A stretch of DNA of 64,000 bases from Prosthecodimorpha hirschii (lineage in GTDB: Bacteria > Pseudomonadota > Alphaproteobacteria > Rhizobiales > Ancalomicrobiaceae), in assembly GCF_001305515.1 (NCBI RefSeq), contig NZ_LJYW01000001.1, positions 1,534,320 through 1,598,319 of the forward strand, written 5' to 3'. Shown in pieces: positions 1-8,497 of this stretch; positions within the stretch are counted from its first letter, which is position 1, and every line of letters starts with the position of its first letter. The notes beneath the pieces are model-generated. The model was not told where the DNA came from. It worked only from the letters and a program-made list of their open reading frames with translations, and searched no databases. Made by a program: the position numbers and the translations under genes.

Positions 1-473
1 CCTTCCGTGTTGATCGATTCCCAGGTCGCGAAGCGGCCGGCATTGGCCTTCTTGGCGAGCGGTACCGTGCCGGCCTCGAGATAGGGCAGCGAGAAGGCGG
101 CGACGCGCGCGCGGCCCATGGCCACCGAGGCGCCGGAGAAGATGTCGTAGCGATTGGCCGCGATGCCGGCGACCAGGGTCGCCCAGTCGGTCTGCACCCA
201 TTCGACGGTGACGCCGAGATCCTTGGCGAACAGCGTCATCGCCTCGATGTCGAAGCCCGTATAGGTGTTCGAGCCCGGATCGCGGAACGACATCGGATTG
301 AAGTCGCCGGTGGTGCCGACGCGCAGCGAGCCGCGCTTCAGAACCTCGGCGAGCCGGTTGTTGCCGGTCGGCATGGGCGGCGGCGGGGCCGCCTGGGCCT
401 GGACTGCGGCGGGCGCCAGCGCTGCGGCGGCTCCGGCCAGAACAAGGGATTTCGCAAGGTCGCGTCGCTTCAT
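1..473 (-). CDS. ABC transporter substrate-binding protein, family 3 (3' end cut off)
   Basis: Periplasmic solute-binding protein of the polar amino-acid type (SBP family 3). The visible 157 residues begin with a Tat-like signal (KRRDLAKSL, hydrophobic Ala-rich stretch, cleavage near AVQAQA) followed by the family core: LRVGTTGDFNPMSFRD, then GFDIEAMTLFAKDLGV and the DIFSGASVAMGRARVAAFS ligand-lobe motif. The start of the mature part resembles the cyclohexadienyl dehydratase/PheC branch of this fold, so an enzyme cannot be fully excluded. The C-terminal half lies outside the window. The gene reads away from the XRE regulator; 125 bp separate its ATG from the end of that gene. Confidence 0.85.
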   Translation of the reverse strand, partial: MKRRDLAKSLVLAGAAAALAPAAVQAQAAPPPPMPTGNNRLAEVLKRGSLRVGTTGDFNPMSFRDPGSNTYTGFDIEAMTLFAKDLGVTVEWVQTDWATLVAGIAANRYDIFSGASVAMGRARVAAFSLPYLEAGTVPLAKKANAGRFATWESINTE

Positions 474-598
474 GGTTCACTCCGCCCGTTCGGAAGTGGC
501 TGGGAAGGATCGCCTGCCGGCCGCCCGACGGAAAGCCGGGTCTCGTTGCGGCAGGACTGCTGGGAGATCGCCGGCCCGCTCGATCGATCGGGATCCGG

Positions 599-1243
599 TC
601 ATCGCCGCTCCGCCTGAACGGAGAGGAAGCGCAATGTGGGGCTCAGCACCTTCTGGATGCCGTAGCGGATCTCCGCGTCCAGGCAAACGGAATCGCCGGC
701 GCCGAGCCGCATTTCCTGATTGCCGTAACGATAGATCGCCTCGCCCTCGAGAATATAGATGAAAACGCAGCCATGGCCGGTATAGGTCGGCGGTGCGGCG
801 GCCTCGTTGCGCTCGATAGTGACGATCACGCTTTCGAACTGCAGGTCGCGCCGCCGGTGGAAGCCGAGCATCACGAATTCATGTTCGTGATCGCCGAGGA
901 TGCGCCGCGAGCGCAGCCCCTCCCCGCCGCGGACCAGCGTGAAATCGGCGACCGCCGAGCCGGTGTCGCGGAACAGGCCGGCGATCGGCACCTCCAGGGC
1001 GCCGGCGATCATCTCCAGTACGCTCAGCGACGGCGACACCTGGCCGGTTTCGATGCGCGAGACCATCGCGGCCGAGATGCCGGCCCGCTGCGCCAGATCG
1101 CGCGCGGTGATGCCCTTCAGTTCGCGCAGTTCGCGCAAGGTGCGCCCGACCGCGGCATTGACGCTGGTCGCCGGCCCCTCCCATCCGGGCGGCCCCTCAT
1201 CGCCGGCTTCCGCATCCGTCATCGTCACCTCGGCCGTGTTCAT
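599..1243 (-). CDS. XRE-family regulator with C-terminal cupin domain
   Basis: Transcriptional regulator of 214 residues. An XRE/Cro helix-turn-helix sits at about residues 30-90 (GRTLRELRELKGITARDLAQ, then ISAAMVSRIETGQVSPSLSVL) and a cupin_2 effector domain at about 130-210 (GHGCVFIYILEGEAIYRYG, AGDSVCLDAEIRYGIQ). Such proteins usually sense a small metabolite or amino acid and control neighbouring uptake and catabolic genes. The ATG at 1241-1243 overlaps the stop of the upstream M29/NicX-like gene by four bases (ATGA), so the two are probably co-transcribed and translationally coupled. The likely target is the divergent promoter region at 2338-2489. Confidence 0.88.
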   Translation of the reverse strand: MNTAEVTMTDAEAGDEGPPGWEGPATSVNAAVGRTLRELRELKGITARDLAQRAGISAAMVSRIETGQVSPSLSVLEMIAGALEVPIAGLFRDTGSAVADFTLVRGGEGLRSRRILGDHEHEFVMLGFHRRRDLQFESVIVTIERNEAAAPPTYTGHGCVFIYILEGEAIYRYGNQEMRLGAGDSVCLDAEIRYGIQKVLSPTLRFLSVQAERR

Positions 1244-2337
1244 GCCGCCGCGTCCAGCCCGATGCGCCGTTCGGGCGCCGCGAACAGCGCCGCCACGTCC
1301 GGATGCTCGGCCAGGATCGCCGCCGCTCCCGGAACGGCAGCGATGTCGAGGCGGCCGTCTCGCCAGACCGGGACGCCGTCGACCGCGACGGTCGGGTCGA
1401 TGATGTTCCAGCAAATCTCGCCGGGCGCATAGTGGCCGCAGGTGTGGAAATGCAGGATGCGCGGATTGCCGAAGGCCGAGCCGCTCCAACGCTCGTAATG
1501 GTCGTGGGCCGAGCCCGGATAGGCGCAGCCGGGATGGATGCCGGTGTGCCAGGAATGCACGAGGGCGCCGTCGATGCCGAAGCGGTCGGCGACGGTCGCG
1601 ACATGGTCCTCGACCCGCGCGACCACGTCCGGCCGTCCGGACCAGCCGCGGATCCGTCCGCCGCCGATCTCGGCGATGACCGGGGAGGCGAGCGGAATGC
1701 CGTAGGGCTGATAGTAGCGCGAGCCGGTGCCGCACAGCATGTGGGCAACCGCCACCCGGCCCGAAAAGCCGGTCGCGTCGACCGGTCGGTGGACCGATTG
1801 CGGGAAGCGCTTGATCGAGGTGTCGTAAGGCGCCGCAGCGCGCTCTGGCGCGATGGCGCCGGTGAGGTCGGTGCCGAGCGGACAGGTGACGCGAATCTCG
1901 CGGGCCCCGGCCAGATGCCGGTCGATCGCGGCCGACAGCGCCACCATCGCCCGATGGTCCGCCGTGCCGAAGGGCGAGGCGAGCGCGGTCTCGTCGAGCA
2001 CATAGGAGACGATCGGCCGGCTGCCGGCCGGCATGGCCTTGAAGCGAAGCTGGTCGCCGAGACGGGCCAGGAACAGCGCATGGTCGGCGCGCGCGACCGC
2101 CTCATGCACGGCATCGGGAAGCCGGGTCGCGTCGGGATCGAACCCGACCTCGACCGTCGTCACGGCCAGGCCGAGCCGCTCCGCGGCCGCCGCAAGGGTC
2201 GGCGCGAGACCGGCGCCGAAATAGCCGTACTGCGCACTTTCGTGAAGAATCAGAAGGGTTTCACCGACCCGCGCCGCCGCACAGGCGAAAAGCAGGTTGC
2301 TGGCCGCCCGGTCGACCTCGTTGTCGGAAACCGGCAT
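1240..2337 (-). CDS. M29 aminopeptidase / NicX-like metalloprotein
   Basis: 365-residue protein related to the M29 (leucyl aminopeptidase T) and 2,5-dihydroxypyridine 5,6-dioxygenase (NicX) fold. Recognition rests on the overall pattern: N-terminal alpha/beta part (VGETLLILHESAQYGYFG), a central segment where the NicX Fe-binding half begins, and the C-terminal block LHFHTCGHYAPGE (296-307) followed by WNIIDPTVAVDGVPVWRDG. Clustered histidines at about 261, 264, 268, 296, 298 and 302 could hold a metal. The HLD ligand pair expected of true NicX is not seen at the matching position (WNI instead), so substrate and reaction are open: peptidase or ring-cleaving enzyme. It is divergent from the Rieske oxygenase operon. 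Confidence 0.6.
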   Translation of the reverse strand: MPVSDNEVDRAASNLLFACAAARVGETLLILHESAQYGYFGAGLAPTLAAAAERLGLAVTTVEVGFDPDATRLPDAVHEAVARADHALFLARLGDQLRFKAMPAGSRPIVSYVLDETALASPFGTADHRAMVALSAAIDRHLAGAREIRVTCPLGTDLTGAIAPERAAAPYDTSIKRFPQSVHRPVDATGFSGRVAVAHMLCGTGSRYYQPYGIPLASPVIAEIGGGRIRGWSGRPDVVARVEDHVATVADRFGIDGALVHSWHTGIHPGCAYPGSAHDHYERWSGSAFGNPRILHFHTCGHYAPGEICWNIIDPTVAVDGVPVWRDGRLDIAAVPGAAAILAEHPDVAALFAAPERRIGLDAAA

Positions 2338-2489
2338 CGGTTCACCTCGTCATTGGAATTTGACAAGAAATCAAACCACATGCCAGATTGCCTGTCGATC
2401 AAAAACTATACCGTCAATCAACACACGAACGCCGACGCAAGTTGGTATCATCCCGCCCCCGAAAACGGGGCGCAGAGCCGGAGATCGCA
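2338..2489. promoter_or_regulatory. divergent promoter region, AT-richer than surroundings
   Basis: The 152 bp between the M29/NicX-like gene (minus) and the Rieske oxygenase gene (plus) are clearly less G+C-rich than the flanking coding DNA and contain a TTGACA hexamer at 2360-2365 plus A/T runs around 2400-2412. The XRE-cupin regulator encoded next door is the obvious candidate to bind here. I could not settle on a convincing -35/-10 pair, so individual promoter elements are not assigned. Confidence 0.45.
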
Positions 2490-3542
2490 ATGTTCCTGAG
2501 GGACTGCTGGTATGTGGCGGGCTGGTCGCGCGACATCGGCGCGGCCTTGACGCCGGTGCGCATCCTCGGCGACGCCATCGTCATGTTCCGCAAGGCCGAC
2601 GGCACGGTCGCGGCGCTGGAGGATGCCTGTCCGCACCGCAAGCTGCCCCTGTCGATGGGCCGCCGCGAGGGCGACCGGGTCGTTTGCGGCTATCACGGCA
2701 TGACCTTCGACGCCGGCGGCGGCTGCGTGGCCACGCCGACCCAGGAGCGCATCCCGAGCGGCGCGCGCGTCCGCTCCTATCCGACGCTGGAACGCTACGG
2801 CTTCGTCTGGATCTGGACCGGCGCGGCGGAACGGGCCGATCCGGCCCGGCTGATCGACATCCCGCACTATGACGACCCGACCTGGGGCCGGACCGCGGGC
2901 GGCGACATGCCGATCGCCTGCAACTATCTCTACATCACCGACAACCTGCTCGATCCCTCGCATGTCGCCTGGGTGCATCTGAGCTCGTTCGCCGGCGCCA
3001 AGACCGATTCGACCCCGCTCAGGACCGACGTGACCGAGACCGGCGTCGTCGTCTGGCGCTGGATGATGGATACCGAGCCGCCGGCCTACTACAAGCCGCT
3101 CGTGAAATTCGAAGGCAATGCCGACCGCAAGCAGCACTACGAATGCGTCGTGCCGTCGATTGCCATCAACAAGTCGATCTTCGCCCCGGCCGGCCATGGC
3201 GGTCCGGACGCCCCGTTGCACGAGAAGACCTATATCAACATCTCGTACAACTTCATGACCCCTGTCGACGAGAGCCACAGCCACTACTATTGGTTCCAGC
3301 ATCGCAATACAGACCCTGAAAACCAAGAGATCTCCGAATCCATGAACCGCGGTGCCTACGGCGCGTTCACGGAAGACAAGGACGTCCTGGAGGCCGTGCA
3401 GATCGGCATGGCCAACAAGAAGACGCCGCATCTGGATCTCGCCCTCGACGCGGGCGCCCTGCGCTTCCGCAAGCTGGTCGCAGCCCGCATCGCCGCCGAG
3501 ACCGCCGCGCCGACGCGCGCGGCGGAACCGGTCGGAGCCTGA
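2490..3542 (+). CDS. Rieske non-heme iron oxygenase (VanA/PobA-type oxygenase component)
   Basis: Oxygenase component of a two-component Rieske system, 350 residues, typical of the vanillate O-demethylase family that demethylates or hydroxylates small aromatic or quaternary-amine substrates. The family start MFLRDCWYVAGW is visible, so I chose ATG 2490, preceded by GGAG. Rieske ligands are C47-x-H49 and C66-x2-H69 (CPHRKLPLS, CGYHGMTFD). The mononuclear-iron motif DNLLDPSHVAWVH is at 151-163 with H158 and H163. The reductase gene follows after 3 bp. The substrate is unknown; co-location with amino-acid-type transport argues for a nitrogen-containing acid rather than plain vanillate. Confidence 0.9.
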   Translation: MFLRDCWYVAGWSRDIGAALTPVRILGDAIVMFRKADGTVAALEDACPHRKLPLSMGRREGDRVVCGYHGMTFDAGGGCVATPTQERIPSGARVRSYPTLERYGFVWIWTGAAERADPARLIDIPHYDDPTWGRTAGGDMPIACNYLYITDNLLDPSHVAWVHLSSFAGAKTDSTPLRTDVTETGVVVWRWMMDTEPPAYYKPLVKFEGNADRKQHYECVVPSIAINKSIFAPAGHGGPDAPLHEKTYINISYNFMTPVDESHSHYYWFQHRNTDPENQEISESMNRGAYGAFTEDKDVLEAVQIGMANKKTPHLDLALDAGALRFRKLVAARIAAETAAPTRAAEPVGA

Positions 3543-3545
3543 GGC

Positions 3546-4625
3546 ATGGCGGGCGAGGCGACCGGTTTCCGCGACCTGACGGTGACGGCGCGCCGCCGCG
3601 AAGGCGAACGCGTCGTCTCGCTCAGCCTCGCCGCCGCCGACGGTTCGCCGCTGCCGGCTTTCGAGCCGGGCCAGTTCCTGACCTTTCGCCTGGCCGGGCC
3701 GGACGGGCGGCCGGTGCCGCGCAACTACAGCCTGTCGGGCGATCCGGCCGACCGGTCGCACTACCGCATCAGCGTCCGCCGCGAGGGTCCCGCCGCCCTC
3801 GGGTCGGGCCATATGCACGAACAGGCCGTCGTCGGTGCGCGGCTGCAGGCGAGCGGCCCGAAAGGCCGCTTCGTGCTCGACCGGGCGTCGCGCCGGCCGG
3901 TCATCCTGATCGCCGAGGATATCGGCCTGACGCCGCTCCTCGCCATGGCGCACGCGCTTGCCGCCGATCCCGGCCGGCCGGCCCTGCTGGTTGCTGTCGC
4001 AACTGCGCCGGCCGAGGCGATCTTCGCCGACGAACTGGCGGGTCTCGCGGCACGGGCGCCGAACCTGCAGGTGCGGCGCCTTTCGGACGGTGCCGCCCCC
4101 CTGACGGCCGCCCATCTCACCGCCTGGCTGCCGATCGGCGACTACGAGGCCTATCTGTGCGGGCCGCAACGCTTCCTCGACGCGACCGCGCAGCTGCTCG
4201 ACAGTCTCGGCCTGCGACCGGAGCGGATCCGGACCGAAACCTTCGGCCCGGCCGCACCGCCCCGTCCGAGCCCCGCTCCGGCGCTCCCGGTCGAAGCGGG
4301 CCCGACCGAAGCGGGCCCAACCGAAGCGGGCCCTGCCAGCGCCCCGGCAGCAGCCGCTCCGCCCGCCGGCGGTGTGCCGACGGTGACCTTCGAACCCGCC
4401 GGGCGCTCCATCGCCTGGGACCCGGCCTCAAGGACGCTGCTCGATTTCGCCGAAGCCAACGGGCTCGCACCGGCCTTTTCCTGCCGGAACGGCATCTGCG
4501 GCACCTGCAAGGCCGCCGTCGAAGGGCCGGTCACCTATCTCGACGATCCGCTCGAGACGCCCGAACCGGGCTTCGCGCTGCTATGCTGCTCGGCTCCGGC
4601 GGGGCCGGTCACGGTGAGGCTCTGA
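3546..4625 (+). CDS. flavin/NAD(P)H and [2Fe-2S] reductase of the Rieske oxygenase
   Basis: 359-residue electron-transfer partner feeding the Rieske oxygenase encoded immediately upstream. The N-terminal flavin domain carries RNYSLSG (about residues 58-64), the central pyridine-nucleotide domain ends with LCGPQRFLD, and the C-terminal plant-type ferredoxin domain shows CRNGICGTC plus a distal CC pair (LLCCSAP). The flavin/NAD half resembles flavohaemoglobin reductase domains more than classical VanB. The usual LIAGGIG motif reads LIAEDIG, a departure near the nucleotide-binding loop. An Ala/Pro-rich linker before the ferredoxin domain contains a 15-bp tandem repeat (see 4293-4337). Confidence 0.9.
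   Translation: MAGEATGFRDLTVTARRREGERVVSLSLAAADGSPLPAFEPGQFLTFRLAGPDGRPVPRNYSLSGDPADRSHYRISVRREGPAALGSGHMHEQAVVGARLQASGPKGRFVLDRASRRPVILIAEDIGLTPLLAMAHALAADPGRPALLVAVATAPAEAIFADELAGLAARAPNLQVRRLSDGAAPLTAAHLTAWLPIGDYEAYLCGPQRFLDATAQLLDSLGLRPERIRTETFGPAAPPRPSPAPALPVEAGPTEAGPTEAGPASAPAAAAPPAGGVPTVTFEPAGRSIAWDPASRTLLDFAEANGLAPAFSCRNGICGTCKAAVEGPVTYLDDPLETPEPGFALLCCSAPAGPVTVRL
4293..4337 (+). repeat. in-frame 15-bp tandem repeat, three copies
   Basis: Three consecutive 15-bp units (GAAGCGGGCCCGACC, then ...CAACC and ...TGCC variants) encode EAGPT-EAGPT-EAGPA in the flexible linker between the nucleotide-binding and [2Fe-2S] domains of the reductase. Unit boundaries are 4293-4307, 4308-4322 and 4323-4337. 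Confidence 0.9.
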
Positions 4626-4626
4626 G

Positions 4627-5466
4627 ATGGCAGACGGGGCGACGATCGAAGACAGTCAGGTCCGCCTGCCGCCGCGCCCGCGGCGGCCGGTCTGGTATCG
4701 GCGGCAGAGCTTCGACCTTCTGGTCTTCGCCCTGCTCGGCGCCGGCCTCGTCTGGATCGCCGTGCACGGTGCCCAGTCGATGGGCTACCGGTGGCAGTGG
4801 TTCCGCGTGCAGCGCTATCTCTGGCGCATCGTCGACGGCGAGATCATCTGGGGGCCGCTGATCCAGGGCCTCGTCGTCACCCTGCAGATCTCCGCCATCG
4901 CCATGGCGATCGCGCTGGCGCTCGGCCTCGTGGTCGGCTTGATGCGGCTGTCCGGCGGCATCATGGCCGGGATCGTCTCGACCGCCTATGTCGAGGTGGT
5001 GCGCAATACGCCGATCCTGGTGCAGATGCTGATCTTCTACTTCATCATCGCCCAGATTCTCGGCATCAACCGCTTCTGGTCGGGCGTGCTCTGCCTGGCG
5101 CTCTACCAGGGTGCCTTCGCCTCCGAGATCGTGCGCGCCGGCATCCTGTCGGTGCGCAAGGGCCAGTGGGAAGCCGCCCGCAGCCTCGGTCTCGGCAGGC
5201 TCGACACCTATCGCGACGTCGTCCTGCCGCAGGCGGTGCCGCTGATGCTGCCGCCCCTTGCCGGCGTGCTGGTCAATCTCGTCAAGCATTCCTCGATCGT
5301 CAGCGTGATCGCCATTTTCGATCTGACCACGCAGGGCCGGACGATCGTGTCGGATACCTTCCTTGCCTTCGAAATCTGGCTCACAGTGGCCGCACTCTAT
5401 CTCGTCGTGACGCTGACGCTCTCAGGCTTCGTCGCCTGGCTGGAGCGCCGGGTGGCGACGGGATGA
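4627..5466 (+). CDS. polar amino-acid ABC transporter permease (HisM/GlnP family), first copy
   Basis: Inner-membrane permease of 279 residues with an N-terminal cytosolic tail, a first membrane helix at about residues 30-50 and the family transport domain from about 75 to 275. The cytoplasmic coupling loop EIVRAGILSVRKGQWEAARSLGL contacts the ATPase. It follows the reductase gene by 1 bp, so oxygenase and transport genes form one operon. It forms a heterodimer with the permease at 6567-7484, with the binding-protein gene lying between the two, the arrangement known from AapJQMP-like systems. Confidence 0.9.
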   Translation: MADGATIEDSQVRLPPRPRRPVWYRRQSFDLLVFALLGAGLVWIAVHGAQSMGYRWQWFRVQRYLWRIVDGEIIWGPLIQGLVVTLQISAIAMAIALALGLVVGLMRLSGGIMAGIVSTAYVEVVRNTPILVQMLIFYFIIAQILGINRFWSGVLCLALYQGAFASEIVRAGILSVRKGQWEAARSLGLGRLDTYRDVVLPQAVPLMLPPLAGVLVNLVKHSSIVSVIAIFDLTTQGRTIVSDTFLAFEIWLTVAALYLVVTLTLSGFVAWLERRVATG

Positions 5467-5510
5467 TCCGGGGAAACTCGCATTCGCACGATCAACGGGG
5501 AGACTGTCGC

Positions 5511-6335
5511 ATGCGTATTCTGAAGACCATCGCCGTCACGCTCGGCCTCGCCTTCGCGGCAGCCACACTCGCGCCCTCCGGCGCCTCCGCCCAGCAGGCC
5601 TCGACGCCGCTGATTGACCAGATCAAGCAACGCGGCAAGCTGCAGGTCGGCATGGCCAGCTTCGTGCCCTGGGCGATGCGCGACAAGCAGGGCAACTGGA
5701 TCGGCTTCGAGATCGACGTGGCCACCAAGCTGGCCAAGGATCTGGAAGTGGAACTCGAATTGGTGCCGACCGCCTGGGATGGGATCATCCCGGCCTTGCT
5801 CTCCAGCCGCTTCGACGTGATCATCGGTGGCCTGAGCATGACGCCGAAGCGCGCCCTGCAGGTCAACTTCACGGTTCCCTACTCGCGCTCCGGCACCGGG
5901 ATCGCGGCGAACAAGAAGCTCACCGAAGGCATGAAGTGGCCGGCTGACTACAATCGGGCCGACGTAACCTTCGCCTGCCGTCGAGGCACGGTGATCTGCA
6001 GCGAAATGGAGCGCGCCTTCCCGAAGGCGACGGTGCGCCAGTTCGACGATACCGCGGTCGCCATCCAGGAGGTCGTCAACGGCAATGCCCATGCGATGGG
6101 CTCCTCGGAGCCGGCGCCGACCTTCGCGGTGATCCAGAACCCGGATCGGCTGGTCAAGCCGCTGAACGACTACTTCACCGCCTCGACGGAAGGCTTCGCG
6201 ATCCGCCGGGGCGATGTCGATACGCTCGCGTTCCTGAATTCGTGGGTGACCTTCAACCGCGAATCCGGCTGGCTGCAGAGCCGCCACGACTACTGGTTCA
6301 AGACGCGCGACTGGGCCGGCCAGCTCGCCCAGTGA
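5511..6335 (+). CDS. polar amino-acid ABC transporter substrate-binding protein
   Basis: 274-residue periplasmic binding protein, SBP family 3. The signal peptide is MRILKTIAVTLGLAFAAATL...GASAQ. The mature chain starts near QQASTPLIDQIKQRGKLQVGMASFVPWAMRD and includes GFEIDVATKLAKDLEVELELVPTAWDGIIPALLSSRFDVIIGG. Two cysteines (FACRRGTVICSEMERAF) may form a disulfide in the second lobe. The ATG at 5511 is the only one giving a proper signal peptide. Its gene lies between the two permease genes, and a pair of strong hairpins follows it (6380-6451), as often seen where a binding protein is needed in excess. Confidence 0.92.
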   Translation: MRILKTIAVTLGLAFAAATLAPSGASAQQASTPLIDQIKQRGKLQVGMASFVPWAMRDKQGNWIGFEIDVATKLAKDLEVELELVPTAWDGIIPALLSSRFDVIIGGLSMTPKRALQVNFTVPYSRSGTGIAANKKLTEGMKWPADYNRADVTFACRRGTVICSEMERAFPKATVRQFDDTAVAIQEVVNGNAHAMGSSEPAPTFAVIQNPDRLVKPLNDYFTASTEGFAIRRGDVDTLAFLNSWVTFNRESGWLQSRHDYWFKTRDWAGQLAQ

Positions 6336-6379
6336 TCCTGCCGTCCCGTCGCCCCGACGGGACCCGCAGACCCCGGATT

Positions 6380-6400
6380 GCCGGTGGCACAACCACCGGC
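6380..6400 (+). other. perfect 8-bp inverted repeat (hairpin 1) after the binding-protein gene
   Basis: GCCGGTGG at 6380-6387 and CCACCGGC at 6393-6400 with a 5-base loop, 45 bp downstream of the binding-protein stop codon. No T-tract follows, so it looks like an intercistronic mRNA stem rather than a factor-independent terminator. Confidence 0.8.
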
Positions 6401-6402
6401 AA

Positions 6403-6451
6403 GAACCGGCTGTCCGGCCGCTCAGCCCGCAAGCGGTCGGACAGCCGGTTC
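6403..6451 (+). other. 20-bp inverted repeat (hairpin 2), intercistronic stem-loop
   Basis: The left arm at 6403-6422 starts GAACCGGCTGTCCG and the right arm at 6432-6451 is complementary with one mismatch in 20 pairs; the loop is 9 bases. It lies two bases after hairpin 1. There is no downstream T-run. By position it could protect the upstream binding-protein mRNA from 3' decay or partially terminate transcription before the second permease. Confidence 0.85.
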
Positions 6452-6566
6452 CAATCCTCCCGCACGCGCCTCTGCCCGCACGCGCGTCCGCGCCGCGAGG
6501 GCGCGGATCCGGGACGGCGGATCCGGGGCGATCGTCTCCGATGCCTCCCCCTCAGGTGACCTGCCG

Positions 6567-7484
6567 GTGAACGACACTTCAGCCGCCCCGTCCCGGCCGC
6601 CGCCGCCCGCGCGCCGCCGCCGCTGGACCTGGATCGACACCGCCCTCCTGGCGGCGGTCCTGGCCGCGCTCGGCTGGTTCGCCTATCGGACCGAAGCGGT
6701 GATGTTCTACCGCTGGAACTGGAGCGTGGTCGCCAACTACCTGATCAAGGTCGATCCCGCGACCGGCCACTGGCAGCCCAACGCCCTCCTGGACGGCCTG
6801 TTCGCCACGCTGCGGCTCGCCGTCTGGGGCCTGGTGCTGGCCACCTTGATCGGCGTGCCGATGGGCGTGGCGCGCAACAGCCGGCGGCTGTTCCCGCGGC
6901 TGGTCTCCGGCCTCTACGTGATGGTGATCCGCAACATTCCGCCGCTGGTGCTGGTCTTCGTCGTGGCCTTCTTCGTCGCCAACCAGATCCTGCCCGGGCT
7001 CGGCATCCGGGCCGCGCTCGCCCGCGCGCCGGACTGGCTGCAGACGACCTGCGCCGTCCTGTTCGGGCCGCCGAAGATCATCGAGAACATCATCGTCGGC
7101 CTTCTGTGCCTGGCCATCTTCACCGGCGCCTATGTCGCCGAGATCGTGCGCGCCGGCATCGAATCGGTGCCGCGCAGCCAGATCGAGGCCGGCGAAAGCC
7201 TGGGCCTGACGCGGTTCCAGATCCTCCGGGACGTGATCCTGCCGCAGGCGCTGCGCAACGTGCTGCCGCCGCTCGCCAACCAGTTCATCCAGATGATCAA
7301 GGATTCCTCGCTCGTCTCGCTGGTCTCCGTCCAGGAGTTGACCTTCGTGGCGCAGGATGTCCAGATCGCGACGCAACGGGTGTTCGAAGTGTTCCTCTTC
7401 GTCGGCTTCCTCTACTTCGCCGTCTGCTGGAGCCTGTCGCGGCTGTTCGCCCGCCTCGAGGCCCGCGCCCGGGCCGCCGGATGA
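6567..7484 (+). CDS. polar amino-acid ABC transporter permease, second copy
   Basis: 305-residue inner-membrane permease. The start is taken as GTG 6567, preceded by an AGGTG motif at 6555-6559; upstream in-frame codons give a low-complexity Arg/Ala stretch that overlaps the intercistronic hairpins and is unlikely to be translated. The membrane domain carries the coupling loop [23 protein letters not shown]. It is somewhat longer between early helices than its partner (an added [21 protein letters not shown] segment), as in AapQ-like subunits. The gene ends in a 4-bp overlap with the deacylase gene. Confidence 0.88.
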   Translation: MNDTSAAPSRPPPPARRRRWTWIDTALLAAVLAALGWFAYRTEAVMFYRWNWSVVANYLIKVDPATGHWQPNALLDGLFATLRLAVWGLVLATLIGVPMGVARNSRRLFPRLVSGLYVMVIRNIPPLVLVFVVAFFVANQILPGLGIRAALARAPDWLQTTCAVLFGPPKIIENIIVGLLCLAIFTGAYVAEIVRAGIESVPRSQIEAGESLGLTRFQILRDVILPQALRNVLPPLANQFIQMIKDSSLVSLVSVQELTFVAQDVQIATQRVFEVFLFVGFLYFAVCWSLSRLFARLEARARAAG

Positions 7485-8497
7485 CCGCCCCGATGGCCCC
7501 TGCCGCCTCCATCGACCTCAAGGCCCCCGGCAAACGGATCGGCCATATCGAACTGGTCTGGTCGGACGACGCCCATGCCTACGGGGTCATTCCGGTGCCG
7601 ATCGTCGCCATCGTCGGCGGCAGCGGCCCGACCGCCCTGGTCACCGCCGGCGTCCACGGCGACGAGTACGAGGGCCTGGTCATCGCCCGAAGCCTGGCGG
7701 CGCGCCTCGAGCCCGGCGACCTCGCCGGCCGGCTGATCGTGATGCCGGCCCTCAACTGGCCGGCCGTCGAGGCCCGCGCGCGCACCTCGCCGATCGACCG
7801 GCAGAATCTCAACCGCGCCTTTCCGGGCGGCAGCGACGGGCCGACCGCGCTGATCGCCGCCTTCGTCGAAGGCCTGTTGCCCGAGATCGATATCGCCATC
7901 GACCTGCATTCCGGCGGCACGCAATCGAGCTACACGCCGTGCGGCTATGTCTACGCCATGGGGTCGGCCGAGTTTCGCGCCCGCAAGCTCGCCGCCGCCC
8001 ATGCCTTCGGGGCGCCGGTGACCGCCGTCGTCGCCGCCACCGCCTCGTCGGGTTCGCTGTCGGGAGCCTGCGAGCGCCACGGCGTGCCGATGGTGGCGAC
8101 CGAACTCGGCGGTGGCGCGCGCCTCGACCGCGCCGCTCAGGCGATCGGCGAGGCCGGCACCCTCAACCTCTTGCGCCATGCCGGCGTGCTGCACGGTGCG
8201 CCCGTCCCGACCCGCACGACCTTCCGCCACACGCCCTCGCGCCGCGCCCATGTGATGGCGCCGATCGACGGGCTGGCCGAAACGGTCGTGGCGCCGGGCG
8301 AGACGGTGGAGGCCGGTCAGCTGGTGGCGCGGGTCTGGCCGACGGACGACCTCGCCCGGCCGCCGGTCGAGGTCCGCTTCGCCGAAGCCGGCATGGTGAT
8401 GGCGGTCCGGACCATGCCGATGGTCAAGCGGGGCGATACGCTCTGCCATACCGGCGTACCGATGAGCGACGACGACTTTCTGGGAGTGGGCCGATGA
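7481..8497 (+). CDS. succinylglutamate desuccinylase/aspartoacylase family deacylase
   Basis: 338-residue zinc-dependent amidohydrolase of the M14 ASTE/ASPA branch, which removes an acyl group from the alpha-amino or side-chain nitrogen of an amino acid (relatives include DoeB of ectoine breakdown). Zinc ligands are H59 and E62 in VHGDEYEG, and H143 in DLHSGG. The [11 protein letters not shown] motif near 108-117 binds the substrate carboxylate. A C-terminal barrel-like domain ([18 protein letters not shown]) is typical. Overlaps of four bases with both neighbours place it inside the transporter operon, so it probably acts on the imported solute, for example an N-acylated amino acid. Confidence 0.85.
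   Translation: MTAPMAPAASIDLKAPGKRIGHIELVWSDDAHAYGVIPVPIVAIVGGSGPTALVTAGVHGDEYEGLVIARSLAARLEPGDLAGRLIVMPALNWPAVEARARTSPIDRQNLNRAFPGGSDGPTALIAAFVEGLLPEIDIAIDLHSGGTQSSYTPCGYVYAMGSAEFRARKLAAAHAFGAPVTAVVAATASSGSLSGACERHGVPMVATELGGGARLDRAAQAIGEAGTLNLLRHAGVLHGAPVPTRTTFRHTPSRRAHVMAPIDGLAETVVAPGETVEAGQLVARVWPTDDLARPPVEVRFAEAGMVMAVRTMPMVKRGDTLCHTGVPMSDDDFLGVGR

Noticed and set aside
2448-4169. a 573-residue minus-strand open frame opposite the Rieske oxygenase and reductase genes
   Set aside because: No family pattern, and both opposite genes carry intact cofactor motifs.
2490-4625. calling the Rieske pair vanA/vanB (vanillate demethylase)
   Set aside because: Family membership is clear but the reductase is flavohaemoglobin-like, and the operon contains amino-acid transport and a deacylase; vanillate as substrate is not supported.
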